The position numbers and the translations under genes were made by a program. A stretch of 64,000 bases of DNA from Chamaecrista fasciculata (Eukaryota > Streptophyta > Magnoliopsida > Fabales > Fabaceae), in contig QANZ01050431.1 of NCBI GenBank assembly GCA_003254925.1, positions 1 to 64,000 on the forward strand, given 5' to 3'. This document shows positions 1 through 11,007 of the stretch, piece after piece. The first letter of the stretch is position 1; every line of letters starts with the position of its first letter. The notes under the pieces are model-generated. The model was given only the letters and a program-made list of their open reading frames with translations. It was not told where the DNA came from and ran no database searches.

Positions 1-599
1 TCTGAGCACTTAGTGTATATTGTTTGAACATGTATCTAATTTATGATGTAAATTTTTTCAGTGCATTTTACTTTCAACCAATGCGGTAGCTTCTCTTTAT
101 TACAGTAACTCTAATTATATAGTAGATGATATTTCTTATATAGTTGATGATATCAATTTGATCAAGTTCTCTTTGTTTTAGTCGAGTTTTGTTCAAATCT
201 GAGAGAAATGGGAGACTTACTGCAGACTATGGTGTGTTTCATCAAAATAGATCATAGCAAGGCAGTAATTGAAAGCAGGAAAAAGAAGGAAGTATTTGTC
301 AATAAAATTTGAAATATTTCCAAATCATACTATATTAGACAGATCTGAGTGGTTCTATTGTAATCTGTATCATGTTCTGAACATGATAAATTTGAATAGT
401 AGGAAAACTATCAATGGATTATGACCAAAAGAGAAAAAAAAATATAAAAGTTTTAATACTTTTGCTTGAATTTTTTACTTTTTGCTGATATATTGTTTTG
501 GAATTTCATTCGTGCCAATTAAAAGATATAAAGATATTGAAATAGAAAAAAGTAGTTCAAATACTTGTGAACAGAAAAAATATTGCCAAAAAATTAAGA

Positions 600-940
600 T
601 GGGGAAAAAAATATCAAACCTGTGAAAGTCAGGTCAGATTTTTAAAAACCTCCTTGAAGACAACATTTGTAGTCTTGTTGAAGATGTTGTCATCCTTGTC
701 ACATATTATTATCTTGAGACCCTTCCTTCTTTTGACTCTAGATATAGCAAAATATATCTGTCCATGAGTAAACACTGGTCTAGATAAGTATAGACCCACT
801 GTGGAAAGAGATTGGCCTTGGCTCTTATTTATTGACATTGCAAAAGATAGACAAATAGGGAATTGCTGTGACATCCTGATTTTAGCACAAATTTTTTCCT
901 TTAAAACATGATCTAACAATACGAAAACCAAAGTCAGGAA
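600..940 (-). mobile_element. Helitron helicase C-terminal remnant
   Basis: An open stretch of 100 codons (629-931, minus strand) reads as the last part of the PIF1-like helicase of plant Helitrons. It has the FAMSINKSQGQSLSTVGLYL block (helicase motif V region), then FTHGQIYFAISRVKRRKGL (motif VI region), then a tail ending in NKTTNVVFKEVF, all typical of Helitron helicases. The Rep part and the rest of the helicase, which would lie above position 940, are not visible, so only about 100 of well over 1,000 residues remain. I did not identify a CTRR terminus with hairpin below 600. A host PIF1 gene is less likely, because the tail motif is characteristic of Helitrons. It is a relic with no sign of activity. 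Confidence 0.8.
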
Positions 941-1783
941 TCACTAAAGCTCGTTAATACAACTGACATTAAGTTAAAAAGTACATACAAGGGGCTCAGC
1001 CTCATTTTTTTTTTACCACGCAGGGCCAAATATAAGAGATAACATGTCAGTGCATTAACTAGCTAAACAAGTATCTGGTATCTACACTCGAGATACAAGC
1101 AAAATACCATTCGGAATCAACTCTTCTAGCCTCAACTCTCAGCCTTAGCCGCTCGCCTGCAACCTGTAAATGTTAGGAGTGAGAATCGAAAGATTCCCAG
1201 TAGGATTCCAAAACTCCACTTCAACCACAATTCCTCTAGCATCAACTCATTCTCAAAGCCCAATAACACCAATCCAATCCAGCACACAGCAAACACACAG
1301 AGAACCATCTCTGCCACATTAATAGGCTAATTGCCTCAAGCACATTCAACAAGAGCTCTCTAGAGCCAACGATACAAATAAATAAAACTAGGGATTACAT
1401 ATCTCATAACTAGCCATTTAATTCAACACGTATACAATTAGTTTTGCAATGAAGCAAATAAAAAGGATGGAGAGAGTACCAAACTGCATTGAAATTTTTG
1501 TATGTTTTTTCTCTTTTATTTATTTTTCGAATAAGACATTTTTCCTTTGTCTCATCTCTGATTTCAGTATTTCACATACGCTGCCTCCACGTATGCGCTA
1601 ATACAAACTATATAACTCTGACATTTCCTAACATCAATAATCAATAATAGTATTAAAAAGGAAGGAATCACGAATTGATGCAAAATTATATACACTCCAA
1701 TAAGCAACAAAATATACCTCTGCAAAACAGCATCTTTTTCTGCCTCTATCCAAGACAAGAATAACAATTGAAAATATGAAATT
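941..1783. other. no gene recognised
   Basis: AT-rich spacer. Two short open frames on the minus strand (1132-1317 and 1564-1767) have no recognisable domain or plausible splice partners. Nothing else could be supported. Confidence 0.5.
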
Positions 1784-2200
1784 GGCTAAAGTACATTTTT
1801 GGTACTATAACTTTTGTTTAGGTTTCAATTTGGTTCTATAACTTTTTTTGTTGCACTTTTGGTCCCATATCTTTTGTGCAAGTTGTAGAGTTAGTCCTGT
1901 GTTGTACTTTTGGTCCTACATCTTTGGGTCAGATTGCAAAATTGACCCCATATTTTGTGGTCAGCTTACATAGTTGGTCTTATATCTTTAGGTCATGTGT
2001 ATAATTGGTCTCATATCTTTCGATCAGTTGAGACTTATAAAACCTATTATGTAGTCTGACCAAAAGTGTTAGACCAAAAGTGATATGTGACCATATATGC
2101 AATCTTTTGCAAAGATATGAGATCAAAAGTGCAACAAAAAAGTTATGGGACTAAATTGAGGCATGAGCAAAAGTTATGAGACCGAAAATATACTTCGGCC
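1784..2200. repeat. MITE-like foldback element
   Basis: The left end (GGCTAAAGTACATTTTTGGT and onward) is matched in inverted orientation at the right end (about 2110-2200), giving imperfect terminal inverted repeats of roughly 80 bases with no coding capacity between them. Phrases such as 'ggtcccatatctttt' recur on both arms. No clear target duplication could be fixed, so the superfamily is unassigned. It lies about 190 bases upstream of the start codon of the next gene. Confidence 0.65.
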
Positions 2201-2340
2201 TGTTTTAATAAACTTGTAAAAAAAAAAAATTGTTTTGAAGCCCGAATTTCCTGAAAAAGTATACCTTTCTTTCGCTGAACAAAGATTCTCACTCCCTTAA
2301 ATTACACACTTCTTCCTTATCTACTCTTTATGGTCTCTTT

Positions 2341-2347
2341 TATATAT
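2341..2347 (+). promoter_or_regulatory. possible TATA box of the 2,395-4,560 gene
   Basis: TATATAT lies 48 bases upstream of the proposed ATG at 2395, which would fit a short 5' leader. The region is AT-rich, so chance occurrence is possible. Confidence 0.35.
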
Positions 2348-2394
2348 TTGAGAGCTAATTTGAATTCAAAAGTATTCACACAACACAAATCATC

Positions 2395-4560
2395 ATGGGA
2401 GTCATCATGAGCGTCATGAGTGGAGGTGATCACATTCATTTATTCACTTATATATATATATATTTCTATTTCTGCATTTATGAATATATATTTTAGGATA
2501 AATTACTGAATTGTTTTTTCTATTTTTTAGGATTGACGTCGCCTTCTCAAATATTTAGTGCTTTGGTTGGAGTGCTTTACAAACAATTCGTTAATGAAGA
2601 TATCAATAATTTTGATAAATTTCATGAAGCCATTCTTGATATCTTCAAGTAAGTAAGCTTTTGATTTTTGAAGAATAATATTTAGTGAATACATGCCATA
2701 AAAAAAGAATAAAAAATATTTGTTACAAGATAAGATTTTCCAGAAGAAAACCAGCGTGATTAACTAGATTTTTTTATATAGAGAAAGTTTGAGTAGAGAT
2801 GACTATCAACATTTAGTCAATACTTGCCATAAGAATTCTCTTCAGTATGTTTGGATATAAGACAAATTTAGGAGAAAAAATAATTTTTGAAAGTGATTAT
2901 TTTTTTAAATATATGAAACTTATAGAAAAATGTAATTCAATTATTTTCAAAAATTACCTTATTTTCTAAATTTATTTTATTCAAACAGAATTCCTTTAGA
3001 ATAACTTTTTTTGTCAGAAACTTATAACTCCTAATAATTCTCATACAGCACTATCAACATGGCGTTGCCTGGCAAGCATTATGATGCACCTCCAAGCAAG
3101 GATATAAAGGTAAGTACAGTTAACTCTGCCAAATTGGAAAATGCATTACTTTTTAATTTTCAGAGAAATCAGCAATATAAATTTTAAAGAAAAAATATAA
3201 TAATTTTCCTTTTTTTTTTAAAAAAAAAGAGAAGCAAAAGACATTGAGATTCACCCCCTTCATGCGTTTTTTTCCCTAACATTTATTTTGTGATTGTNTG
3301 GTGTTACTAATGGTTGGAGAGACATTGCTAAGAAATTAATAGATTAAGGAATTAAATGTTATTTTTCATAGATTAGGGGGACATTGCAATTGAACACATA
3401 GTAGATAAATACAATTTCCACCTTAATATTTTGCTCGTACTTTAACATGATTTGGGCTGTTTATCTAGCCCAATAGTAAGTTAGTAACCTAACTCCTCGT
3501 TTGTTTCCATTTTGTGGTGTAGATCCATAAGTTTCTCTTTTTTGGGGTAAAGAGATCCATAAGTTTTATCTATAATATAAGCACTTAAGCAGTAGTACAA
3601 TATATAATCTTAAAAGTAGGCCCAATTCGGAAAATCACAGATATGCGCTCACTGGTCTGCTTGCATGTGGACTCTTCCTAGTTCTTACGCTTCAATCAAG
3701 TTTTGGCTCGAGTGAAGTGAAAAAGAAAAGTGGTTTTCCTCTGGAATTGAGCCTATTTGACCAAACTAATAAGAAACCGAGGAAGGGACCAAAAAATGAT
3801 AAAAATTAAAAGCGTTAATTTCGGCTACGTGCGATCGTTACTCGTCGATCGTCGAGGTCAGTCAATCACCTACTTTCAGTATGTTCTAGTCATTTTCTGG
3901 CATGGTTTCCTCCCAAAGCATATACATATATACTATAGGGGATAGTAATGTTATAACACAAAACGAGAAAAACTTTCCGANTAGAGGCTTTGCGTGCCCG
4001 TATGTAAAATAAATGAAGGACTAAATCATTAACTCAGTAAAAAAGAAGGGATCAAATAATAATTTTCTTCTTATTATTAATTTTGTACTATAGTTTTAAA
4101 ATGTGAAAGACCAGAAAGGGGTAGAGCCATATAATATAAGATATATTCACATTCAATTCCTCCCACACTAACGTATATAGTTGCTAGCAAAGTGCAGAAC
4201 TTGTTCCAAAAATGGCAAGAAGAATCAAGCAATGAAGAAAAGAGGAAGGAACTGTTCACTGAGTTTATGAATAAAAACGTAAAAGTGAGAAAAGTAGATA
4301 GCTCCATGATGCTCACAGGATTGGTGGCTCCTCCGGCAGCCATGGTTGTGAAGAGAGCAGGAGAGACTATGCCTCAGCTTAAGCCTGTGAAGTACATACC
4401 TGACGTTGTCTTTGTTCCCTCGGCTACCGTGGCGGCTCTTGTCGCCGTCAAGATCTCCGGGATCATTTTCAAGCGAAAGACTTCTTCATCTTCTTCTTCT
4501 TCCCAACCTAATACTTCTCATGCTGCTACTACTACTTCTAGAACCATGACAAGGCATTGA
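2395..4560 (+). CDS. small plant protein of unknown function, 4 exons (197 aa)
   Basis: Proposed exons are 2395-2425, 2531-2648, 3049-3113 and 4181-4560. Together they give 594 coding bases ending in TGA, with GT-AG introns throughout. Exon 2 encodes an acidic helical stretch (QFVNEDINNFDKFHEAILDI), exon 3 a short conserved-looking ALPGKHYDAPP block. Exon 4 encodes a Glu/Lys-rich helix (LFQKWQEESSNEEKRKELF), then VAPPAAMVVKRAGE, then a hydrophobic stretch (VVFVPSATVAALVAVKISG) that could be a membrane or buried segment, and a Ser-rich tail. The strongest donor after exon 3 (GTAAGT at 3110) would leave exon 4 out of frame. A donor four bases later (3114) keeps the frame and gives KVIASKVQNLFQKW. 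I recognise no enzyme or named domain. The ordered exons and preserved phases argue for a real host gene, probably of a plant-specific family. Confidence 0.75.
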
Positions 4561-5207
4561 ACAAGTGTGATTTAATTTTCATGTGGCTAAGAATTTAAGG
4601 AATATATATATATACTTGACAAGGACGAAGTTAACCTATATATGTATGGCTAATAAGGGCTTAAGTAGTATTGTAATGCTAGCTAAGCCATCAAAGAATG
4701 CCACTTCTATAGTTCTATACAAGATTTAACTTTCACTATATGTATATACTCATGCTTCTTTTTCTTGGTTGCCCACCTGGTTGGTATATCTGAGGTTTTG
4801 TTTTGACTAATTTAGATTCGACCTGCGTAGCGCACTTGGTTATGGTGGGAAAGTCAATCTCCTAACACGAGTAACTACATTCACAATGTCACAAACTCGG
4901 GACTTTATTTAAGCAATACCAAACTATTTAATACTTGGACTAACCCCTAGGTTTTATAAACATTCTTTATGGTTCTTATATATATAGTGAACATTTGTTG
5001 TGAAGAACCAATTAATGTATTTAAGAATTGTCAAAATTAAAAACAAAGTTCTTTTAGACATTTGTTATCTGCCGCGTGCAAATTATCTTAAGTTCAATCT
5101 ATGAAATTATATATTCTAATTTTCATAACTGAAAAAGTACATAATGTCACTAGAACTTTACAAGTTCTGAACTTCAGAAGATCTAAATTCTAACTATTGG
5201 GTGAACT
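4561..5207. other. intergenic between two convergent genes
   Basis: This is the 3' side of both neighbouring genes, which converge here. It is AT-rich with several poly(A)-signal-like stretches. No ORF or repeat could be supported. Confidence 0.5.
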
Positions 5208-7473
5208 TTACGCATCTAACATATGTTTAGGCCTCGGCCTTCGTGCGCTCCTACGCAGATTTGACGTGGAAGTAGAGCTCTTATCTTTAGTGACCAAGTC
5301 AGGTTCTGAGACTTGAGCAATGGAAATGGATTTTTTCTGATCAGCTGATTCCTTGGCTCCCACTAGAGAAACAGGATCCAAATTAGGTAAAGAACTGAAC
5401 TTTCCTGGATTTTCACTGAAAACCTTATGGATTTGAGTATTCAATTTTTGAACTTTTGACTCTGTTGCTTCAATCCTTTGGATGATGTCTTCAAAGGATT
5501 TATCACTGTCTTTACATTCAAGAGAGGACCATATATCATCCAAGTTGAACTCCACATTACTGTCTACAATACCTGCTGATAAGAATGACACAAAAATAAA
5601 AATCAAAGAAAGATAAAGCCTATTTTTCGGTTTATGAATCTGTCCCAAAACTACAATTTATTCACTGAACATTAAAAATATACTTTTTGATCTTTGATTT
5701 GTTTTTAACAAATGTCAACTATTTAGTCCCTGACAACTAAATAGTTGATATTAGTGAAAAGAAAGTCAACCATCAAAAAGTGTATTTCCGATATCCAACG
5801 ACTAAATCGTAGTTTTGGACAAGTTTAAGGACTAAAACGTAGGATATATAGTTTTCTCTTAATGCTATACTCACCTTCAACATCTTCTAAAGGGGCACAA
5901 TCAGCACTATTCCTGTTTGCTAAAACATAAAGAAAAGAGCAAAAGAAAAAAAAATTCATCCAATTATGAATTTAAAAACACTAGGCAACAAAAAAAGTTT
6001 TAAAAATAAACATTGCGAAGCAAGAAACTTCATTACCGTAGTAGGATAATACAGTGTGGTTAGACATGTATGACTCTACATCACATGTCTCTTCAACTCT
6101 CTTCCTTTTCTTCCTCTTCATAACTTTTCTGCTACGAATTCGACCCGAGAAAGGTACAGACTTGGTATCGGATTGGTCGAATAATGCGAATTTTATGTTC
6201 TTACTATGATCATATGCTGCAAGTTCTTTTTCATATTTAAGTTCTTGAGACTGAAGTTGCCTCAGCTTCAATTCTATCCACTTACATCGCCACATAAGAG
6301 GGTGTATGAACCTCCTCCATTGAACTGTCACCTTTTTCTTCCTGAACAGAGTTTATAGAGCAAAACATGTTAGCCATTTTGGTGTCTAAAATTTATTTTT
6401 TTATCTGAAAAGAAAGTTTTATTAAATATGCTCAAAGACAATTACATCAGAAATACAAGGAGGCCAGGTAAGTCCTCCAACCAAATATCATAATCTGATA
6501 AAGAAAGTGAATGCTTTGCCAATGTATGGGCGGCTTCATTATAAATTCTTAAATACTAGACTAAATCGCAAGAAACAAACTTGTTTTTCAATTGACTTAC
6601 ATTTTTCATGACAGTTTCAAATAAAGACAAATAAGAAGTAGAAATAGGATTAAAATTTGAGACCTTTTGGCAATTAGATTCCACTACTATCTTGTAATAC
6701 CATAACTCAAGAGCAAACTTCATATCAAATTACACTAGACTAATCATTAAATTCCAGTTAGTATCTTTATCCAAAAGACCAAATTGATCGTAATTGTACC
6801 TGATCTTTTAGAGTCTAAATCTTATAATTTTGTTTTTCAGAACTAAATTGAGAATTCTATAGACTAAATTATTAATTTACTCTATAAACTATTAAAGCAT
6901 GCACAATTTATAATGCAGATATCTTCTGCAGTTGACATGAATTGAAGAACAACATGTCAAATAAAATTCACAAACTTTTTGAGCCAAAGAATTATTAACA
7001 AGTTTCTAGGAATCAAGGGGTTGATTATTTCAGGAGTGTGATTAGATTTGATTTTAAGTTGCAGATTTGAATCCCTCATAAAATACAATCAAGCGCATAC
7101 AAGAGGGTATAATAATTAGTACACACAAATTGAAATGGTAATTCCTTTTTCTTGAAGTCTTGCTTTCAAATTGAACATACCTTAAAAATAAAGATGGTTG
7201 AGACCATGGAAACAACAAGCGTGAGGATGGATTTCTGGCATACAATGAAGATAAAACTTCTTCATCAGTGAATGCTTTATTTTCTGAGCCAGAATCTGTA
7301 TCACCAAAAGAACTAGAACACTCAGTAGCATCCTCATAATTATCTTCCACCATCAAATCCTTGATCGGGTTTCTTCGAATTCGGTTGGTTATGTCAACTT
7401 CCACATCCTCATTTCCACCGGACAAAGGGGTTTGTCCGATCCGAAATGCGTCATCTGGATCGCCATAAGCCAT
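5208..7473 (-). CDS. plant-specific nuclear-looking protein of unknown function, 4 exons (335 aa)
   Basis: Exons in transcription order are 7181-7473, 6037-6341, 5875-5919 and 5208-5572, with GT-AG borders and matching phases (1,008 bases including the stop). Exon 1 begins MAYGDPDDAFRIG and encodes an acidic N-terminal part. Exon 2 holds the conserved-looking core: WRRFIHPLMWRCKWIELKLR followed by a helical QSQELKYEKELAAYD stretch (about residues 106-142), then a basic cluster KRKKRKR (173-179) that resembles a nuclear localisation signal. The last exon has a coiled-coil-like stretch (FEDIIQRIEATESKVQKLNT) and a basic C-terminus (RRSARRPRPKH). The PLMWRC...ELK pattern resembles uncharacterised plant proteins known to me only as hypothetical. 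Intron 1 carries a LINE relic and intron 3 a MITE-like piece, yet the coding parts are open, so the gene looks functional. Confidence 0.8.
5655..5865. repeat. MITE-like foldback inside intron 3
   Basis: Arms built of phrases such as 'actatttagtccctgac' and 'aaggactaaaacgta' face each other around 5750. It resembles the elements at 7885-8115 and 27135-27372. Exact ends are uncertain. Confidence 0.45.
6405..6800 (-). mobile_element. L1-type LINE 3' remnant (RNase H end) in intron 1
   Basis: On the minus strand about 6640-6700 reads KIVVESNCQKVSNFNPIS, and about 6480-6545 reads EAAHTLAKHSLSLSDYDIWL. Both are hallmarks of the RNase H-like domain that closes ORF2 of plant L1-type LINEs. It is followed by an AATAAA-containing A-rich end near 6405-6440, as expected for a LINE 3' terminus. 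An in-frame stop separates the two blocks and the rest of ORF2 is absent, which is the usual 5'-truncated state. It lies in the same orientation as its host gene. Confidence 0.75.
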
Positions 7474-7884
7474 GACTATATATGACAGAATTTGAAAATA
7501 AGAAAGATGAAAATTTGCTTCAATAAGTCAGGTTGTTATGATTTTTACAGCAAAATATGACTAGCAGTATAATACTACCATACTTTTAGAATCTTCATAA
7601 GAGGGAAATGCAGGCATATCTTGCAATAAGGAGGCCTTGTAATCTTATGTTCAACAAACTGTGAACTGTCTAATGCAATAAACGCAAGCACAAGTATTAA
7701 CATTATGAGATTTTATTAAGGATTGTCATTCAATTCTTGCATAATAGTGATGTTAAGAAAACAAGAATTAATCTTTTTCTTTCTTGTTTTTCCATGATTT
7801 TACTTATGTCTCCATGTTAGTCACTCCAAGAACTAATAATAAAGATTCTTGACTTTTTTCCCAGGAAAAGAAAAGAAAAAAGTA
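7474..7884 (-). promoter_or_regulatory. upstream region of the 335-aa gene
   Basis: AT-rich sequence directly 5' of the start codon at 7473. No unambiguous TATA box or 5' leader intron could be fixed. A leader exon further up (near 8300-8400) is possible but unproven. Confidence 0.3.
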
Positions 7885-8115
7885 AACTAACAATTTGGTC
7901 ATTGAAAGAGTACCATGTTGAATACTTGGTCCCTACAACATTGACATACACAAAGTCTTTGAAAGATTAAAATAATATATTGTTTTAGTCCCTGAAAGAT
8001 TAAAATGTTATACTATTTAGTCTAGGAAAAAGACTAATAAGTATACAGTTTTGATCTTTTAGGGACTAAACTGTGTATTTCAATCTTTCAAGAACCAAAT
8101 TGTTAGTTTTTTCAA
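7885..8115. repeat. MITE-like foldback element
   Basis: The left arm (AACTAACAATTTGGTCATTG) is answered in inverted orientation at about 8090-8113 (CAAGAACCAAATTGTTAGTT), and the arms pair over most of their length. There is no coding capacity. It appears related to 27135-27372. Confidence 0.65.
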
Positions 8116-8905
8116 AAGAAAAAGAAAGATAAATCAAGAATATTCTCTTACCCATAACACATAACAATGCATATACCTCACAAAATTCAAAATAGCTTCA
8201 ATTCAATACCACCCCAAGAATCAAAATCTTAACCAAACATGGACAAACTTACAAAGAAATCAACAATTTTTTTTTAAAAAATGGAGACTTATATTACCTT
8301 CCTGTCTCAGCGTTTGGCCTTGCTTGGCCTTGCTTCAGTAACTTACTGAGTTTTCAAGAACAAGAAACAAACTTTTCCTCTCTGTGAGTTTTTCAAAATT
8401 CAGATAATTAGTCAGAACTGTCACGCTTTGTCTAATATTCATGGCCAAATCTTCATCCCTACGTAACCTCGTTTCAATTTATATATTTATATATATTCTT
8501 TTCAAATCCTTTCACACTTACATATTTTACACGGTTAGAAAGAGCAATGAGCATATGATCATCCTATTAATGTCCATGATAAAAAAAAAAGTAATTTATC
8601 TTTATGAGATACACATGTATCTTAAGTCAAATATAATTTATTNAAAAAAAGAAAAAGAAAAAGAAAGAAAATAGCAGAACCCTAGAGAGGAGAGCCTTCA
8701 ATCTGTCACAAATGTAGCATAAACAAATATCACAACAATGCATAAATTTGTTACCAAGATTACACAAACATCACAGCAATTTAATACTAACAAAAGTACA
8801 ATAGAATTTTTTATTTTGACATTCCTTACAGAACTAAGCTTCAACAATTTTCAAGCTATACTTATTCAGCAATCCTTTAAAGTGATGTTCTACATAGATT
8901 TGTGG
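8116..8905. other. no gene recognised
   Basis: AT-rich spacer with one undetermined base near 8643. The open frame at 8441-8674 is low-complexity (Lys/Ile-rich, ending in a Lys/Glu run) and is not convincing as a gene. Confidence 0.5.
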
Positions 8906-9280
8906 CAAAAGCACTAATTTGGTCCCCAAAATTTATACCAACTGTCAATTCCGTCCTCAATATTTTTTTGTTGTCAATTTCGTCCTTAATCTTTAACAGT
9001 TTGGTTAATTTTATCCTTTTGACTAACTTATTTTAATAAATTAACGACAGACTGCATCCTGTTTTCAATCTGAGTTGGTATTTGAATTTATTTTTCTATC
9101 AATTTTACATTACATATCATCAGTCACATAGATTCTGTCGTTAATAATTGACTAAAATTTGAGAAAAGGATAAAATTGACCAAAATATGAAACAATGAAG
9201 ACAAAATTGATAGCAAAAAAAGATTGGAGACAAAATTGATAATTGATATAAAGTTTTGGGACGAAATTAGTACTTTTGAC
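8906..9280. repeat. MITE-like element ending in the TNL-1 3' exon
   Basis: Long imperfect terminal inverted repeats of about 80 bases. The left end starts CAAAAGCACTAATTTGGTCC and the right end reads, inverted, CAAAAGTACTAATTTCGTCC. The right end overlaps the last codons and stop of the TNL-1 post-LRR exon. A truncated relative lies at 27680-27790. Confidence 0.75.
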
Positions 9281-9668
9281 TGTCAACTTCACCATACACC
9301 ATATAAATAGCAGTCTTATTTACAGTATGTCTTTGTGCAAAAGCCCGGGTAACTTCCACATCATTTCCAGGCTCCAAATTATGAATTATGTTCTGCCATT
9401 CTTTATCATCACAAGTAGTAGCAGCATCTCGCTTGTAGAAGTCAATTGTAGTCTTTGAGAAATTTCTTATTGTGACACGTACAGGATATATACATGCCCT
9501 GCTATCTTGAAGAGAAGAATAAATAATACAGAAGATAATCCCTTTCAAACTGCAACTAGTAACTTCTGGCACTTTAAAGGATAGTGAACATCCTTCGCTT
9601 TCAAAGACTAGCCAATCACGATTATTGTTTCTAGGAAGAGAACAACCAATCCCTCTTTCACTCCATCC
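9267..9668 (-). pseudogene. TNL-1 post-LRR (C-JID-like) exon
   Basis: The exon begins after a CAG acceptor at 9669-9671 with GWSERGIGCSLPRNNNRDWL, the entry block of the jelly-roll/Ig-like domain that follows the LRR in TNLs. It continues through FESEGCSLSFKVPEV to IIHNLEPGNDVEVTRAFAQ and KTAIYMVYGEV. The final residues and the stop are supplied by the right end of the MITE at 8906-9280, so the natural C-terminus is missing. The exon itself is open over 133 codons. Confidence 0.8.
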
Positions 9669-9732
9669 CTGTTCCATGACCAAAAGGAAATTAGACAGAA
9701 AATCATAGCTCTCTCTCTGTCTCTTTATATAT

Positions 9733-10257
9733 AGGTCAAATACTCATTTTGATCCTCAAACTATGGGGTAACTGGGTAAGTTTCATTTTGGTCATAAAAC
9801 TATTTTTTATTCTATTTTGGTCCTCAAATTTCCACATTTATTTCGTTTTGGTGCCTAACATGTGATTTCATATGGTTTATGCCGTTATTCCTAACTTGGA
9901 CAATTGAAATGGATCATTTCTTTCTCATATGTGTCATAATAAGTGACTTGGCAAATAGAGAAAGATAAATTTTCATTTTTAGTCACAAATTAGAGATAAA
10001 TTTTTGGTTGATTTTTATCTCTAATTTGTGACTAAGAATGAAAATTTATCTTTTGCTTTTTATCAACTCACTTATTAAGACAAATAGGAGAGAAAAATGG
10101 TCCATCCTAAATAACGGCATAAACTTCACGAAATCACATTTTTGGGATCAAAACAAAACAAATGTGAAAGTTTGTGGACCAAAATGAAACACAAAATAGT
10201 TTTAGGACAAAAATGAAACTTACTCTATAGTTCGAGGACCAAAATGAGGTTTTAACC
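9733..10257. repeat. long inverted-repeat MITE in a TNL-1 intron
   Basis: About 520 bases that fold back on themselves. The left arm has ACTCATTTTGATCCTCAAAC, and the right arm read inverted has CCTCATTTTGGTCCTCGAAC. The central arms share 'tttatgccgttatt' and an AT-rich loop around 9990-10040. It lies between the LRR and post-LRR exons and leaves both splice sites intact. Confidence 0.7.
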
Positions 10258-10368
10258 ATTTATATATATAAAACATAAACATTCTAAAATTAACTATTGT
10301 GATCTGGTTCTTATTATAAGTGATAGCAGTGGTAAGGTTTCCTGAGAGACTCAAATAAATAGAGAAAC

Positions 10369-10827
10369 CTGTGAGATGTTCTTCAAAAGTGTATCAGTAA
10401 CATGGTTGAATTCTCCAACTTGAATAGTAAGAGAACTCGTGAGATTTTCAACACCTGTAAAGTGAACTTGGTTATGAAAACCAATTAATGCTGGAGATTT
10501 TGTGCATGGAATCTTGGATGTACTTGGTCTTGCTTCCAATGTTTCCCTCCTTTGCTCATATAAACCATGACGCCAGAGCCATGGAAGTAAGAATGGCATG
10601 CTTGCAAATGGTTGAATAAGGGACCTTGGAATGTATGTTGGCGACATTCTTGAACAAATGTGAGCTGGAAATACTTCTCTTGTTAGTCCTTCATAGCCAT
10701 ATAGTGACACATATTTGATGCTTCTTAATCTCACCAATGACAGGGGCATTTGTGTTATGGCAGTTTCATTTGCCAATAGAGTTTTCAAGGATTCCATTTG
10801 AGAAAGTCCCTTAACAGATATTGTTCC
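10369..10827 (-). pseudogene. TNL-1 shrunken LRR exon
   Basis: Open from a CAG acceptor (10828-10830) to a GT donor (10367-10368). It reads GLSQMESLKTLLANETAITQ then LSLVRLRSIKYVSLYGYEGL, about two leucine-rich repeats. The MSPTYIPRSLIQPFASMPFL stretch common to woody-plant TNLs follows, and the exon ends TLLKNISQ. A normal TNL has some ten or more repeats, so most of the ligand-recognition surface is missing. The NB-ARC exon ends in a phase that does not fit this exon, supporting loss of an intervening segment. Confidence 0.75.
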
Positions 10828-11007
10828 CTGTGAAAGAAGCAAAGGAGAAAATTAACAACAAAATCTTGTTCATTGAAATATTGCATGCATAATTAGGAAA
10901 TGAAACCCATAATAAGCAACCAAGGGTAGTGAGTGAATAATGAGTAATGACTAAAAGAGTTTTTAAATATTATATGAAAAAAGAAACTTATTTGAGAAAG
11001 TGCTTAC

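Noticed and set aside
4077-4343. Minus-strand frame opposite exon 4 of the first gene
   Set aside because: It is a shadow of the plus-strand exon, which has splice sites and a consistent frame.
8441-8674. Small plus-strand frame upstream of the TNL cluster
   Set aside because: It is low-complexity, contains an undetermined base and has no supporting features.
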